A stretch of 64,000 nt of DNA. Origin: Seonamhaeicola aphaedonensis (GTDB lineage Bacteria > Bacteroidota > Bacteroidia > Flavobacteriales > Flavobacteriaceae). Positions 51,443-60,629 of the stretch are shown here, piece after piece. The stretch's first letter is position 1. Each line of letters begins with the position of its first letter. The notes under the pieces are model-generated. The model saw only the letters and a program-made list of their open reading frames with translations, searched no databases and had not been told where the DNA came from. The position numbers and the translations under genes are program-made. Location: NCBI RefSeq assembly GCF_003386195.1, contig NZ_QRDX01000001.1, positions 62,001-126,000 on the forward strand, given 5' to 3'.

Positions 51443-52651
51443 TTAAGCAGTTTTAGCTTTTAAACGTTTCATTCTTTTCTTTACATTTCCTTGAACTACA
51501 TAGTGGTCTATAGTTGGAGCAAACACATTCATTAACAGTATTGCCAACATTACACCTTCTGGGTAGGCTGGGTTGAACACGCGAATCATGATTGAGATAA
51601 ACCCAACTAAGAAACCGTAAATCCATTTTCCTTTATTAGTTTGAGAAGCTGTAACAGGATCTGTAGCCATGAACACAGTACCAAAGGCAAAACCACCAAT
51701 TAATAGGTGATGCCACCAAACAGTATTCATTAATCCGTAAAATTTACTACTGCTACCAACTACTCCAGCTTCAATTACCCAATTGAAAATTAATCCCATA
51801 GCTAATGCTCCTAATACAGAAGACAACATAATTCTCCAACTTCCAATTTTAGTGAAAATCAAGAATAAGCCTCCTATCAAAATCAAGAATGCTGAGGTCT
51901 CTCCAACCGAACCTGGAATAAATCCTAAAAACATATCCATGACACTATAACCAACATCGGCATTCTGTGCTAAACTTCCTAAAATAGTTTCACCTGAAAT
52001 AGCATCTGGAGTAGCAGCTCTTTCAACTGCTCCATGTACCCAAACTTTATCACCAGACATCCATGTAGGATAAGCAAAAAATAAAAACGCTCTAATGGTT
52101 AAGGCTGGATTTAAAATATTCATCCCAGTACCACCAAATACTTCTTTACCAATCACAACACCAAAAGCAACCGCTACTGCTAACATCCAAAGCGGAATAT
52201 CAACAGGAACTATTAAAGGCACTAACATTCCTGTAACGAGATAACCTTCTTCTACTTCGTGCTTTTTAATGATTGCAAATAAGAATTCTATACCTAATCC
52301 TACACCATAGGAAACTACAACCAAAGGCAGAATCTTTATGAGTCCAATAAGGAAATTATCTAATGTCCAAAACTCTGGGCTAAGAAAACCTGCGGAAACT
52401 CTTTGAATATCACCTAAAGCTGCGTAATGCTGGTAACCAGCATTAAACATTCCAAAAATAAGACAAGGAATCATAGCCATGATAACGGTATTCATGGTAC
52501 GCTTTAAATCGTCTGCAGCTTTTATATGTGTCCCACCGTGAGTAGTCTCATCTGGCAAGAATAAAAACGTATGGATAGCGTTGAATGCAGGTGCCATTTT
52601 AGACCCTCTGTATTTACGCTTTAAAATATGTAATCTTCTTTTTAAACTCAT
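51443..52651 (-). CDS. nqrB: Na+-translocating NADH:quinone reductase subunit B
   Basis: A 402-residue membrane subunit with about ten helices that carries covalent FMN and riboflavin and forms the main sodium path. Signatures are GKEVFGGTGMNILNPALTIRAFLFFAYP, HHLLIGGFAFGTVFMATDPVTA and AYPEGVMLAILLMN. The FMN-attachment motif, usually SGAT, reads DAISGET with the acceptor Thr at 222, so the residue before the acceptor is Glu instead of Ala. It is separated from nqrA by a 72-base gap with imperfect inverted repeats. Confidence 0.96.
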   Translation of the reverse strand: MSLKRRLHILKRKYRGSKMAPAFNAIHTFLFLPDETTHGGTHIKAADDLKRTMNTVIMAMIPCLIFGMFNAGYQHYAALGDIQRVSAGFLSPEFWTLDNFLIGLIKILPLVVVSYGVGLGIEFLFAIIKKHEVEEGYLVTGMLVPLIVPVDIPLWMLAVAVAFGVVIGKEVFGGTGMNILNPALTIRAFLFFAYPTWMSGDKVWVHGAVERAATPDAISGETILGSLAQNADVGYSVMDMFLGFIPGSVGETSAFLILIGGLFLIFTKIGSWRIMLSSVLGALAMGLIFNWVIEAGVVGSSSKFYGLMNTVWWHHLLIGGFAFGTVFMATDPVTASQTNKGKWIYGFLVGFISIMIRVFNPAYPEGVMLAILLMNVFAPTIDHYVVQGNVKKRMKRLKAKTA

Positions 52652-52723
52652 CTTGTAATATTTTTCATTTCTCTTCGATAAAAGAATGAAATGTTATTTT
52701 TCATTTCGTTCCTCAATGAATAA

Positions 52724-54079
52724 TTATCCAATTTCTTTAAGCATTAAGTCTAAACCTTCTCTTATTATCTTTTGATGTGGTTGTTTAGAAACGCATACAA
52801 ATTCCGTTAACGCGAAATCTTCAGGAGCTACTTCGTACATCCCTAAAGCTTCCATTTCATCTAAATCCTTGTACATACAGGCTTTTAAGATTTGTAATGG
52901 ATAAATATCTAAAGGAAAAACTTCTTCATAACCTCCAGTAACTACAAAAGCCCTGTGTTCACCATTAGTGTTGGTATTCAAATCGTATTCCTTTTTTGAG
53001 TTCAACCAGGAAAATGTTAACGCTCTTGAAGTAGAAATTTTATTAAAAACAGGCTTATTCCATCCAAATAATTCATAATCATCACCTTCAGGAATCACAG
53101 TTATCACATTGCTGTAATAATCTAAAGCACCATCAGGTCGTATTTCTTTACCACTCAACACATTACCAGAAATAATTCTAGGATTAGCATCTTTAGATAT
53201 GCCCTTATCATAAATCATTGTAGCTACTTCACTACCTATTTTAGTAGTAAAATATCTTGGTTTCTCTACCAAAGAACCAGCTAAAGCAACAACACGTTCT
53301 GCATTAAACTTTCCAGTTAATAATAACTCGCCAATAATAACTAAATCTTGCGCACTAACCGTCCAAACTATTTCTCCTTTGTTAATAGGATCTACTTTGT
53401 TTATTAAAGTTCCTACATTTCCTGAAGGATGTGGACCAGACACTTTATGAATGCTTGCTCCTGAAACAGATGCTAGAGGAGAATTTGAATTTTTACCTAC
53501 TGATATGTGAACTGCACCTTCGGTAAGCTTGCCTAGTGCGGTAACTGCCGCTTGTAATTCTGCTTCCTTTCCTTGTAGTGTAAAATCTAAATCAGCTGCT
53601 AAAGGTGCACTAGCATAACCCGATACAAAAATTGCCTTAGGTGCTTTATCTGGATTAGCAATAACATCATAAGGACGCTGCTTTATAAACGGCCAACATC
53701 CTGAGTTTAGTAGTTTACCTAAAACCTCTTCTTGGGTTGCAGCATCAACGTCAAGTTTGCCGTGGTCTTTATAGGTTTGAGTTTTATCTACCTGAATTTT
53801 AATAGCTAAAATTCTTCTTTTGGCACCGCGTATAATTTCCGATATTTCGCCAGAAACTGGAGAAACAAATTTTACATTTTCGTTAGACTTGTCATAAAAC
53901 ACAGGTTCACCCGCTTTTACTTTAGCTCCAACTTTTAAAATCAATTTAGGAATAACGCTGTGAAAATCTTCAGGTCTAATGGTACAAGTATTGCTCACAA
54001 TTGCCGAGTCTAGAGTTTTTTCGGCAGCACCTTTAAGTTTAATGTCTAGACCTTTTTTGATGCGAATGTCGTTTGACAT
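52724..54079 (-). CDS. nqrA: Na+-translocating NADH:quinone reductase subunit A
   Basis: First gene of the operon; 451 residues, the usual length. It is a peripheral cytoplasmic subunit related to RnfC but without iron-sulfur clusters. Motifs are KVKAGEPVFYDKSNENVKFVSPVSGEI (a biotinyl-like hinge), KQRPYDVIANPDKAPKAIFVSGYASAPLAADLDF, SGPHPSGNVGTLINKVDPIN and the C-terminal EFVCVSKQPHQKIIREGLDLM. It contacts NqrB near the quinone site. A -7 box lies about 40 bases upstream. Confidence 0.97.
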   Translation of the reverse strand: MSNDIRIKKGLDIKLKGAAEKTLDSAIVSNTCTIRPEDFHSVIPKLILKVGAKVKAGEPVFYDKSNENVKFVSPVSGEISEIIRGAKRRILAIKIQVDKTQTYKDHGKLDVDAATQEEVLGKLLNSGCWPFIKQRPYDVIANPDKAPKAIFVSGYASAPLAADLDFTLQGKEAELQAAVTALGKLTEGAVHISVGKNSNSPLASVSGASIHKVSGPHPSGNVGTLINKVDPINKGEIVWTVSAQDLVIIGELLLTGKFNAERVVALAGSLVEKPRYFTTKIGSEVATMIYDKGISKDANPRIISGNVLSGKEIRPDGALDYYSNVITVIPEGDDYELFGWNKPVFNKISTSRALTFSWLNSKKEYDLNTNTNGEHRAFVVTGGYEEVFPLDIYPLQILKACMYKDLDEMEALGMYEVAPEDFALTEFVCVSKQPHQKIIREGLDLMLKEIG

Positions 54080-54116
54080 ATTTTTTTTATTGAAATTAGT
54101 TGTCTAAAAATCGGGG

Positions 54117-54124
54117 CAAAAATA
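54117..54124 (-). promoter_or_regulatory. -7 promoter box of the nqr operon
   Basis: On the minus strand TATTTTTG (54124-54117) matches TAnnTTTG, giving a leader of about 30 bases before nqrA. No -33 TTG is seen at the right distance. Confidence 0.4.
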
Positions 54125-54234
54125 CGAATTTAAAATACAGTTATCATAAAAAATAAATAGAATTTTATGAACTTATTAATAAAACCTATTTTGGGCATAA
54201 AATTTGTTTACCTTTACATAAATCATATACATTC

Positions 54235-55485
54235 ATGCATTTAAAACTTAAAGGACTTTTCCTTTTTTTCTTCATTTATTATCATGGTTTTTGTCAATTA
54301 AAAGAGGCCACCCCCCCAGATTATATCAAAACCATCAACTTTAAAGGTAATACTCCAGAAGTACAATTACCAGTTTTAAAATTAGGAGATCAACTAACAC
54401 TTGAATTTGATGCGCTCAACGGAAATGAAGATGATTTTTACTATAAAATTCAACATTGTAATTTTGACTGGACACCTTCTATCTTAGCAAAAACTGAATA
54501 TTTAGATGGTTTTGACAACCAACGTATTAGAAACTATGAAAACTCTTTCAATACGCTTCAAATTTATTCCAATTACAAGTTAACCATCCCCAATCAATTC
54601 ACAACTAGATTAAAAAAGTCTGGCAACTATGTAATTGGTATTTATAACAGCTATGACGAATTAGTGTTTTCCAGAAAGTTTATGATTTATGAAGATAAAG
54701 CCAATGTTGGTTTAAACATAAAACGTTCTATGGATATTCAATACTTAGAAGAAAAACAACGTGTTGAAATAATAATTGTACCAAAAAACATACAGCTAAA
54801 TAACCCCATTCAAACGGTTAAAACACTTATTGTGCAAAATAATAATTTACATACAGCAATTTCTAATTTAAAGCCTCAATACACTGTTGGAAATCAACTT
54901 ATTTTTAAATATGATTCCCAAGCTAGTTTTTGGGGAGGCAATGAGTATTTTTATTTTGAAAACAAAGATGTTAGAGCCGCATCCAACGGTGTACAAAATA
55001 TAGATTTGCAAGACCTCTACCACGGTTATTTATTTACCAACATTCAACGTAGTAATAATCCATATACATACAATCCAGATATAAATGGTACTTATCTCAT
55101 CACTAATGTGGATGGAGGTGACCCAAGTATAGAATCAGATTATGTTTGGATACATTTCTCATTAAAAACCAATCCTGAATTCGATACAAGTAAATCGGTG
55201 TTTATCTACGGTAATTTTAACAACTACGCCCTTAATGAGAGTAATAAAATGAGTTTTGATTCTAATAGAGGTATCTATACAGGTGCTATTTTATTAAAGC
55301 AGGGATTTTATAACTACAAGTATGTAACTCTAGAAAACGATGTTTTAAACGAGGGTAGTATAAGTGGTAATTTTTATCAAACCGAGAACAATTATAAAGT
55401 ACTTGTTTATTACAGAGATTTAGGTGGACGTTATGATAAGATTATTGGTTTAGGAGAAGCAAGTTCAATTAACATAAGCAACTAA
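54235..55485 (+). CDS. Type IX secretion system plug protein (DUF5103)
   Basis: A 416-residue exported protein with a signal peptide (about residues 1-20, ending YHGFCQ). It shows the DUF5103 pattern: an N-terminal beta domain with IKTINFKGNTPEVQLPVLKLGDQLTLEFDAL, then FYYKIQHCNFDW, and a C-terminal immunoglobulin-like region (VFIYGNFNNYALNESNKMSFD). In Flavobacterium the homologous Plug protein closes the SprA translocon of the type IX system from the periplasmic side. It is monocistronic; other T9SS genes are not present. Confidence 0.88.
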   Translation: MHLKLKGLFLFFFIYYHGFCQLKEATPPDYIKTINFKGNTPEVQLPVLKLGDQLTLEFDALNGNEDDFYYKIQHCNFDWTPSILAKTEYLDGFDNQRIRNYENSFNTLQIYSNYKLTIPNQFTTRLKKSGNYVIGIYNSYDELVFSRKFMIYEDKANVGLNIKRSMDIQYLEEKQRVEIIIVPKNIQLNNPIQTVKTLIVQNNNLHTAISNLKPQYTVGNQLIFKYDSQASFWGGNEYFYFENKDVRAASNGVQNIDLQDLYHGYLFTNIQRSNNPYTYNPDINGTYLITNVDGGDPSIESDYVWIHFSLKTNPEFDTSKSVFIYGNFNNYALNESNKMSFDSNRGIYTGAILLKQGFYNYKYVTLENDVLNEGSISGNFYQTENNYKVLVYYRDLGGRYDKIIGLGEASSINISN

Positions 55486-55506
55486 AACGGGTATTTTAAC
55501 TATTTT

Positions 55507-55539
55507 TTTGATTTCAAGATTTAAAAAATATTATTTTTG
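55507..55539 (+). promoter_or_regulatory. Promoter of apaG
   Basis: TTTG (55507-55510), a 21-base spacer and TATTTTTG (55532-55539) match the flavobacterial consensus. Transcription would begin near 55546, 25 bases before the ATG. Confidence 0.6.
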
Positions 55540-55570
55540 TGGTTAAAACTATTGTATATCAATATGTAAT

Positions 55571-55957
55571 ATGGTACAGCAAGTAACCAAAGGCATTAAA
55601 ATTTCTGTTGAAACTACTTTTGAAGGCTCATTTTATAAAAACTATAAAATACAGTATGCTTTTGGATACAAAATAACTATTGAAAACCAAGGAAAAGACT
55701 CTGTTCAATTACAAGCACGACATTGGGAAATTTTAGACGCCCTTAATAATGAGGAAATTGTTGACGGCGAAGGTGTTATTGGCAAGAAACCTGTTTTAAA
55801 ACCAGGAGAATCCCACACTTATACATCTGGCTGTTTATTAACCTCCCCTTTTGGTGCGATGCAGGGATATTACACGATGGTAAACTTTACCACCACCAAA
55901 AAGTTTCAAGTTAACATTCCAACTTTTAAGTTAAGTGCTCCTTTTGCCATAAATTAG
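55571..55957 (+). CDS. apaG: ApaG domain protein
   Basis: A 128-residue ApaG/FBA-type beta-sandwich protein. The pattern IKISVETTFEGS, YKITIENQGKDSVQLQARHWEILDA, GVIGKKPVLKPGESHTYTSGCLLTSPFGAMQGYY is diagnostic. ApaG influences cobalt/magnesium tolerance in enterobacteria, but its molecular role is unclear. Its stop overlaps by 4 bases that of the convergent DUF6695 gene. Confidence 0.95.
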   Translation: MVQQVTKGIKISVETTFEGSFYKNYKIQYAFGYKITIENQGKDSVQLQARHWEILDALNNEEIVDGEGVIGKKPVLKPGESHTYTSGCLLTSPFGAMQGYYTMVNFTTTKKFQVNIPTFKLSAPFAIN

Positions 55958-56946
55958 GGAATCCTTACAAACCTATACACACAACCATGCTGTCTTACAT
56001 GGAAGAATTTACAATTGGAGTAATGCACAAACTCAAAGTTTTCTCGATAGGAGAACCTATTATCTTCAACTTTAAAAAGGGCATCTATATCAATATGTCC
56101 ATAAGGTGATAGTCTTCTGAAACGATATTCCAACGCCTTTTCAGTTTGGTAAAGCTCAAACCAAGCACCAGCAGCAATACCAGAAAGCCACTGCCCATTT
56201 TCATGAACTTCGTCATGATGTTTTGGCTTTAAAGTCCCCACTAAATCTACTTGATGATCCTTGAGTTTATCTAAAAAACAACGTAGGTTTTCACTAGTTT
56301 GAGACCCCTTAAAATCAGAAATTATTCCGGTTTCAGAAACTTCGTAAACATGATTTTCGGTATCTGCCAGCATCACATTACCTACAGTACTTGGAGTGAA
56401 CCATTTTGATTTTAAGAGTCGTTTTTTAATGACACTATCAGTAACCCCTGCAATCAAACTATCGGTGACAAAACGCGCACAATTACAAGCCTCTTTTATA
56501 AATGCAGCATAACGTATAAAATGTTTTTCCTGCATATTGTTAATATGTGCTCTTGCCTTTTTGTAATCCACTGCAGTACAAACCGAAGCTACTAATTTAC
56601 CATCACCATGAGTAAGCCTGGGATTAGTACCCAGAAACTTCAAAATGGCATTTAAGTTTATTATTTGATTGTTTTCAATCTGGGCCTTTAAAGGAAAGTG
56701 AAGTTCATTATCTGTATCTCTACCACGTACACGCCCTGTAGGTTCTGGTGTAATGTATCTTCCAAAATCATGATACTCTAGTATACCTTTAGCCTTATCA
56801 ATTAATACCAATGCAGCATGACCTGCTCTTAAATAGTTTTTCTTACCAACGCCTAAATAGCGTAAATAGGGTGAAAACCACTCCTCTGAAACCATAACAA
56901 TAGTTTCTGGATAAGCCAATGTTAAAATGATTCCAGTATTATTCAT
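55954..56946 (-). CDS. DUF6695 family protein, possible papain-like fold
   Basis: A 330-residue protein without signal peptide. The N-terminal 180 residues contain a His motif RAGHAALVLID (His43) and, much later, a Cys motif EACNCARFVTD (Cys154, Cys156). This order, His before Cys with an NC-x-x-F pattern, resembles circularly permuted NlpC/P60 or LRAT-like enzymes. The remaining 150 residues look like a separate beta-rich domain. I recognise the family as an uncharacterised one of Bacteroidota. The start overlaps the end of the NRDE-domain gene by 8 bases, so the two form one transcript. Confidence 0.65.
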   Translation of the reverse strand: MNNTGIILTLAYPETIVMVSEEWFSPYLRYLGVGKKNYLRAGHAALVLIDKAKGILEYHDFGRYITPEPTGRVRGRDTDNELHFPLKAQIENNQIINLNAILKFLGTNPRLTHGDGKLVASVCTAVDYKKARAHINNMQEKHFIRYAAFIKEACNCARFVTDSLIAGVTDSVIKKRLLKSKWFTPSTVGNVMLADTENHVYEVSETGIISDFKGSQTSENLRCFLDKLKDHQVDLVGTLKPKHHDEVHENGQWLSGIAAGAWFELYQTEKALEYRFRRLSPYGHIDIDALFKVEDNRFSYRENFEFVHYSNCKFFHVRQHGCVYRFVRIP

Positions 56947-57664
56947 TGACTATTTGTGGTAAATTAAAGGTTTTGATTGCAATGGTTCCATCTTGTAGAT
57001 TCTCATAAGACATTTCAATGGTATCACCTTGCTTTATTACTTGGGTTATACTGGTTGTTTTAACAAACCCCCTATCCATCACAACACCATAATCCTTGTT
57101 ATCTCTTCCTGCCTTGTTATGAAACCTTAAAATAGATTCAGCATTCAGATCATTTTTAGCCCTAAACTCTTTAAACCACTGTTGACGTTCTTGTTTCATT
57201 TCTTCGGAATACAATGTTGAAGATGACCACAATTTAGTAGCTATTGGCAACTCTCTAAAATGTTTTTTTTCACCGTCCCAAACCAGTTCCATAAATTTCA
57301 ACTTTTGATTCCAATCAACTAAGACCATAGTGAATGGTTCTACATCATTCATATTGTAAGTCTCAACCGTAGAAATTATCTTTTCTGCAATCATAAAATC
57401 TTTAGCTACTAATCCTCTACTTTTTCGGTAGCTAGCTTTACGTTCATGAATTTCAAAACCTCCATTCAACATACAAACCAATCGTTTTTTTTCGCTTACT
57501 CCAATCCAAGTTCCTGTTGATAACTCATCTTTTGGAAATAACATTTTTATACCTTCAAATTGATAAAAATCGGGTGATGAAGAAACTCTATTTGGGGCTT
57601 CGTCTCTATTAGAAGTTAAAATAAAATTATTTGTTCCTTGAGGAATAATAGTAACCGTACACAT
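56939..57664 (-). CDS. NRDE-family (TANGO2-like) protein
   Basis: A 241-residue protein starting MCTVT, with the NRDE motif in ILTSNRDEAPNR (about residues 14-25) and GTWIGVSEKKRLVCMLNGG. The exposed Cys2 and fold suggest an Ntn-hydrolase relative. The eukaryotic homologue TANGO2 has been linked to haem and lipid handling, but the bacterial role is unknown. It heads a two-gene unit with the DUF6695 gene and is divergent from pruA. Confidence 0.85.
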   Translation of the reverse strand: MCTVTIIPQGTNNFILTSNRDEAPNRVSSSPDFYQFEGIKMLFPKDELSTGTWIGVSEKKRLVCMLNGGFEIHERKASYRKSRGLVAKDFMIAEKIISTVETYNMNDVEPFTMVLVDWNQKLKFMELVWDGEKKHFRELPIATKLWSSSTLYSEEMKQERQQWFKEFRAKNDLNAESILRFHNKAGRDNKDYGVVMDRGFVKTTSITQVIKQGDTIEMSYENLQDGTIAIKTFNLPQIVNE

Positions 57665-57754
57665 AAAATTTGTAGTCTAAATACTGTGTAGCAACTTACA
57701 AAAATTAACTTGAATTTAAGAAGCGCTCTCTTTAATAAGCAATTTAATTATTCG

Positions 57755-57762
57755 TAAATTTG
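57755..57762 (+). promoter_or_regulatory. -7 promoter box for pruA
   Basis: TAAATTTG matches TAnnTTTG and lies 42 bases before the ATG. The nearest upstream TTG (57710-57712) is too far for a standard -33. Confidence 0.35.
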
Positions 57763-57804
57763 TAGGTAATTCACTGAATTATTTTTAACAGAAATAGATT
57801 AATT

Positions 57805-59430
57805 ATGGGAAAAGGATTTTTCAACGTACCAATTGCTGTCAACGAAACAGTAAAAAGCTATGCTCCAGGTTCTCCAGAGCGTGATGCTGTTTTAAATACC
57901 TACAAAGAGATGTTTCATAGCAAAATTGATGTACCCTTATATATAAACGGAAAAGATGTTGAAACTGGAAATACCAGAACCATGTCTCCCCCACATGATC
58001 ATCAACATATTGTAGGCACATATCATTTAGCTCAACAATCTCATATTGAAGAAGCTATTACCTCTGCATTGGAAGCAAGAAAAACTTGGTCTCAAATGCC
58101 TTGGGAACAACGTGCAGCTATCTTTTTACGTGCGGCTGAATTAATTGCAGGTCCTTACAGAGCCAAAATAAATGCAGCAACTATGATTGCACAATCAAAA
58201 ACAATCCATCAGGCAGAAATTGATTCTGCATGTGAATTAATAGATTTCTTAAGATTTAATGTGCAATTCATGATCGATATTTACAGAGAACAACCGGAAA
58301 GTACAAGTGAGGCTTGGAACCGAGTGGAATATAGACCTCTAGAAGGATTTACTTATGCGGTTACGCCTTTTAACTTTACAGCTATTGCTGGAAATCTACC
58401 GGCTTGCATGGCACTTATGGGTAATGTAGTAGTTTGGAAACCTAGTGACAGCCAAATTTATTCTGCTAAAGTTATAATGGATGTGTTTAAGGAAGCTGGT
58501 GTTCCTGCTGGGGTCATCAATGTTGTTTTTGGAGACCCAGTAATGATTACCAACACCGTTTTAGCGAATCCAGACTTTTCCGGATTACATTTCACGGGTT
58601 CTACCTTCATATTTAGAGAACTCTGGAAACAAATAGGAAATAACATTCATAACTATAAGACCTACCCTAGAATTGTTGGCGAAACTGGAGGAAAAGACTT
58701 TATAGTAGCACATAAATCTGCAAATGCAAAACAAGTGGCAACCGCTATTTCTAGGGGTGCCTTTGAATTTCAGGGACAAAAATGTAGTGCCGCTTCAAGA
58801 GCATATATACCAGAAAGTTTATGGGAGGATGTAAAAAACTATGTAATTGAAGACGTAAATTCTTTTAAAATGGGGTCTCCAGAGGATATGAGTAATTTCA
58901 TTACGGCGGTAATTCACGAGGGGTCTTTTGATAAACTTGCAAAATATATAAACCAAGCTAAAACTGATAGTGATGCTGAAATTATTGTAGGTGGTGGGTT
59001 TGACAAAAGTAAAGGTTACTTTATTGAACCAACAGTAATTGTAACTTCCAACCCCAAATATACCACTATGTGCACAGAATTGTTTGGCCCTGTAATTACT
59101 ATCTATGTTTATAAAGATGATGATTTTGCTCAGACTTTAAAGCTTGTAGATGAAACTAGTGAGTATGCTTTAACAGGCGCTATTTTGTCTACAGATAGGT
59201 ATGCTATTGATGAAGCTACAATTGCTTTACAGAATAGCGCTGGTAATTTCTATATTAATGACAAACCAACCGGAGCCGTTGTTGGTCAACAACCATTTGG
59301 TGGAGCCAGAGCATCCGGAACCAATGATAAAGCAGGAAGTGCTCAAAATTTAATGCGTTGGGTGTCTCCACGATTGATAAAAGAAACATTCATTACACCT
59401 GAAGACTACAGGTATCCTTTTTTAGGTTAG
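57805..59430 (+). CDS. pruA: L-glutamate gamma-semialdehyde dehydrogenase
   Basis: NAD-dependent aldehyde dehydrogenase of 541 residues, the second step of proline breakdown (pyrroline-5-carboxylate to glutamate). It matches the stand-alone PruA form. The residues of interest are VTPFNFTAIAGNLP near 190, the NAD loop HFTGST, the general-base Glu in VGETGGKDF and the catalytic Cys in FQGQKCSAASR near residue 323. The ending NDKPTGAVVGQQPFGGARASGTNDKAG is characteristic. It is monocistronic; proline dehydrogenase is not in the window. Confidence 0.96.
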   Translation: MGKGFFNVPIAVNETVKSYAPGSPERDAVLNTYKEMFHSKIDVPLYINGKDVETGNTRTMSPPHDHQHIVGTYHLAQQSHIEEAITSALEARKTWSQMPWEQRAAIFLRAAELIAGPYRAKINAATMIAQSKTIHQAEIDSACELIDFLRFNVQFMIDIYREQPESTSEAWNRVEYRPLEGFTYAVTPFNFTAIAGNLPACMALMGNVVVWKPSDSQIYSAKVIMDVFKEAGVPAGVINVVFGDPVMITNTVLANPDFSGLHFTGSTFIFRELWKQIGNNIHNYKTYPRIVGETGGKDFIVAHKSANAKQVATAISRGAFEFQGQKCSAASRAYIPESLWEDVKNYVIEDVNSFKMGSPEDMSNFITAVIHEGSFDKLAKYINQAKTDSDAEIIVGGGFDKSKGYFIEPTVIVTSNPKYTTMCTELFGPVITIYVYKDDDFAQTLKLVDETSEYALTGAILSTDRYAIDEATIALQNSAGNFYINDKPTGAVVGQQPFGGARASGTNDKAGSAQNLMRWVSPRLIKETFITPEDYRYPFLG

Positions 59431-59559
59431 TAATAGACTTTGTTTAATTATATTAATAAGTAACCAGATTTTTCTGATTGCTTTTCTGTTTTTTTGAATG
59501 AAAATTTAACTATATTTCCAATAAAATTGCGGCATATTATTTGATGCTTTAACTGGTAT

Positions 59560-60525
59560 ATGAAAAGAATCCTACTTATTATACTAATTACATTTCCAAC
59601 ACTATCTTTTGGACAAGCAAATAAATTCTACAGGAAAGCACTTAGAACCATTGATTCAGAAGAAAAAATAAAACTACTTGATGAGGCTATCTCTTTAGAC
59701 CCTAGCCATCTTGATGCCTATTTTCAAAGAGCCTTAGCTAAAAATGATTTAGGTGATTTTAGTGGTGCCATTATAGATTACTCTAAAATAATACTAAACA
59801 AACCTGATCCTGATAGTTACTTTAATAGAGGAAATTCTAGATTTAGTTTAAAAGATTTTATTGGGGCTAAAAATGATTATGCCAAGGCCTATGAACTTGA
59901 CCCCAATTTTATTGATGCCCTGTATAGTTTAGCTTGTGTTAAATATGACCTTCAAGAATACAAAGAGGCAATCAAAGATTTTAACAAAATTTTAAAAATA
60001 GCTCCTAACTTTCCAGAAGTTTATATGCTAAGAGCAGCCTCTTACAAAGCCCTAGATATGCCAAAAACGGCCTTAAAAGATTATATGTTAGCCATCTATA
60101 TTTCTCCTAACGCTAACACCTATTACAACCGCGGTGTATTTTATCTAGAAATAAATAATTATTCAAAAGCTATTAAAGACTTAACTAGGTCTCTTCGTTA
60201 TAATAATAATAACACCTTTGCCCACTTTTACCGAGGCGCCGCACATCTTATTTCAGGAAAACACGATAAAGCTATTGAAGATTTCACCAACGCTTTAGCA
60301 ATTGACTCTATGGATTTTGATGCCCTTTTAGGTTTAGCCCTTACTTATTATAAAATAAATGATATTTCTAACGCTAAACTTAATTTAAAAAAGGCCAATA
60401 GTATTTTAAGCGTAGAAGATGATGTTATTTCAACTGAACAATATGAAAACACCTATTGGTTTCAAAACCAACACCACTTTTTCCTTAACAATTTAAATGC
60501 CTTAGAAAAAAATCTCGAAAACTAG
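59560..60525 (+). CDS. Secreted tetratricopeptide-repeat protein
   Basis: A 321-residue protein with a signal peptide (residues 1-18, LIILITFPTLSFGQ) and about seven TPR units covering residues 30-285. Examples are LDAYFQRALAKNDLGDFSGAIIDYSKI, PDSYFNRGNSRFSLKDFIGAKNDYAKAYELD and TFAHFYRGAAHLISGKHDKAIEDFTNALAID. It probably acts as a periplasmic scaffold; partner unknown. It is convergent with the hybrid sensor kinase gene. Confidence 0.85.
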   Translation: MKRILLIILITFPTLSFGQANKFYRKALRTIDSEEKIKLLDEAISLDPSHLDAYFQRALAKNDLGDFSGAIIDYSKIILNKPDPDSYFNRGNSRFSLKDFIGAKNDYAKAYELDPNFIDALYSLACVKYDLQEYKEAIKDFNKILKIAPNFPEVYMLRAASYKALDMPKTALKDYMLAIYISPNANTYYNRGVFYLEINNYSKAIKDLTRSLRYNNNNTFAHFYRGAAHLISGKHDKAIEDFTNALAIDSMDFDALLGLALTYYKINDISNAKLNLKKANSILSVEDDVISTEQYENTYWFQNQHHFFLNNLNALEKNLEN

Positions 60526-60629
60526 TTTTTGAATTTTTGCGGCAAGTGAACCAATTTTTTGGTTTCAAAAAATTCTCTGCTTAAATTCATATGCAAAATA
60601 ATATATTGTTGACAACTACAACCATAGGA

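Noticed and set aside
52652-52723. Imperfect inverted repeats between nqrA and nqrB
   Set aside because: The stems are A/T-rich and broken, with no clear terminator or attenuator, so no feature is claimed.
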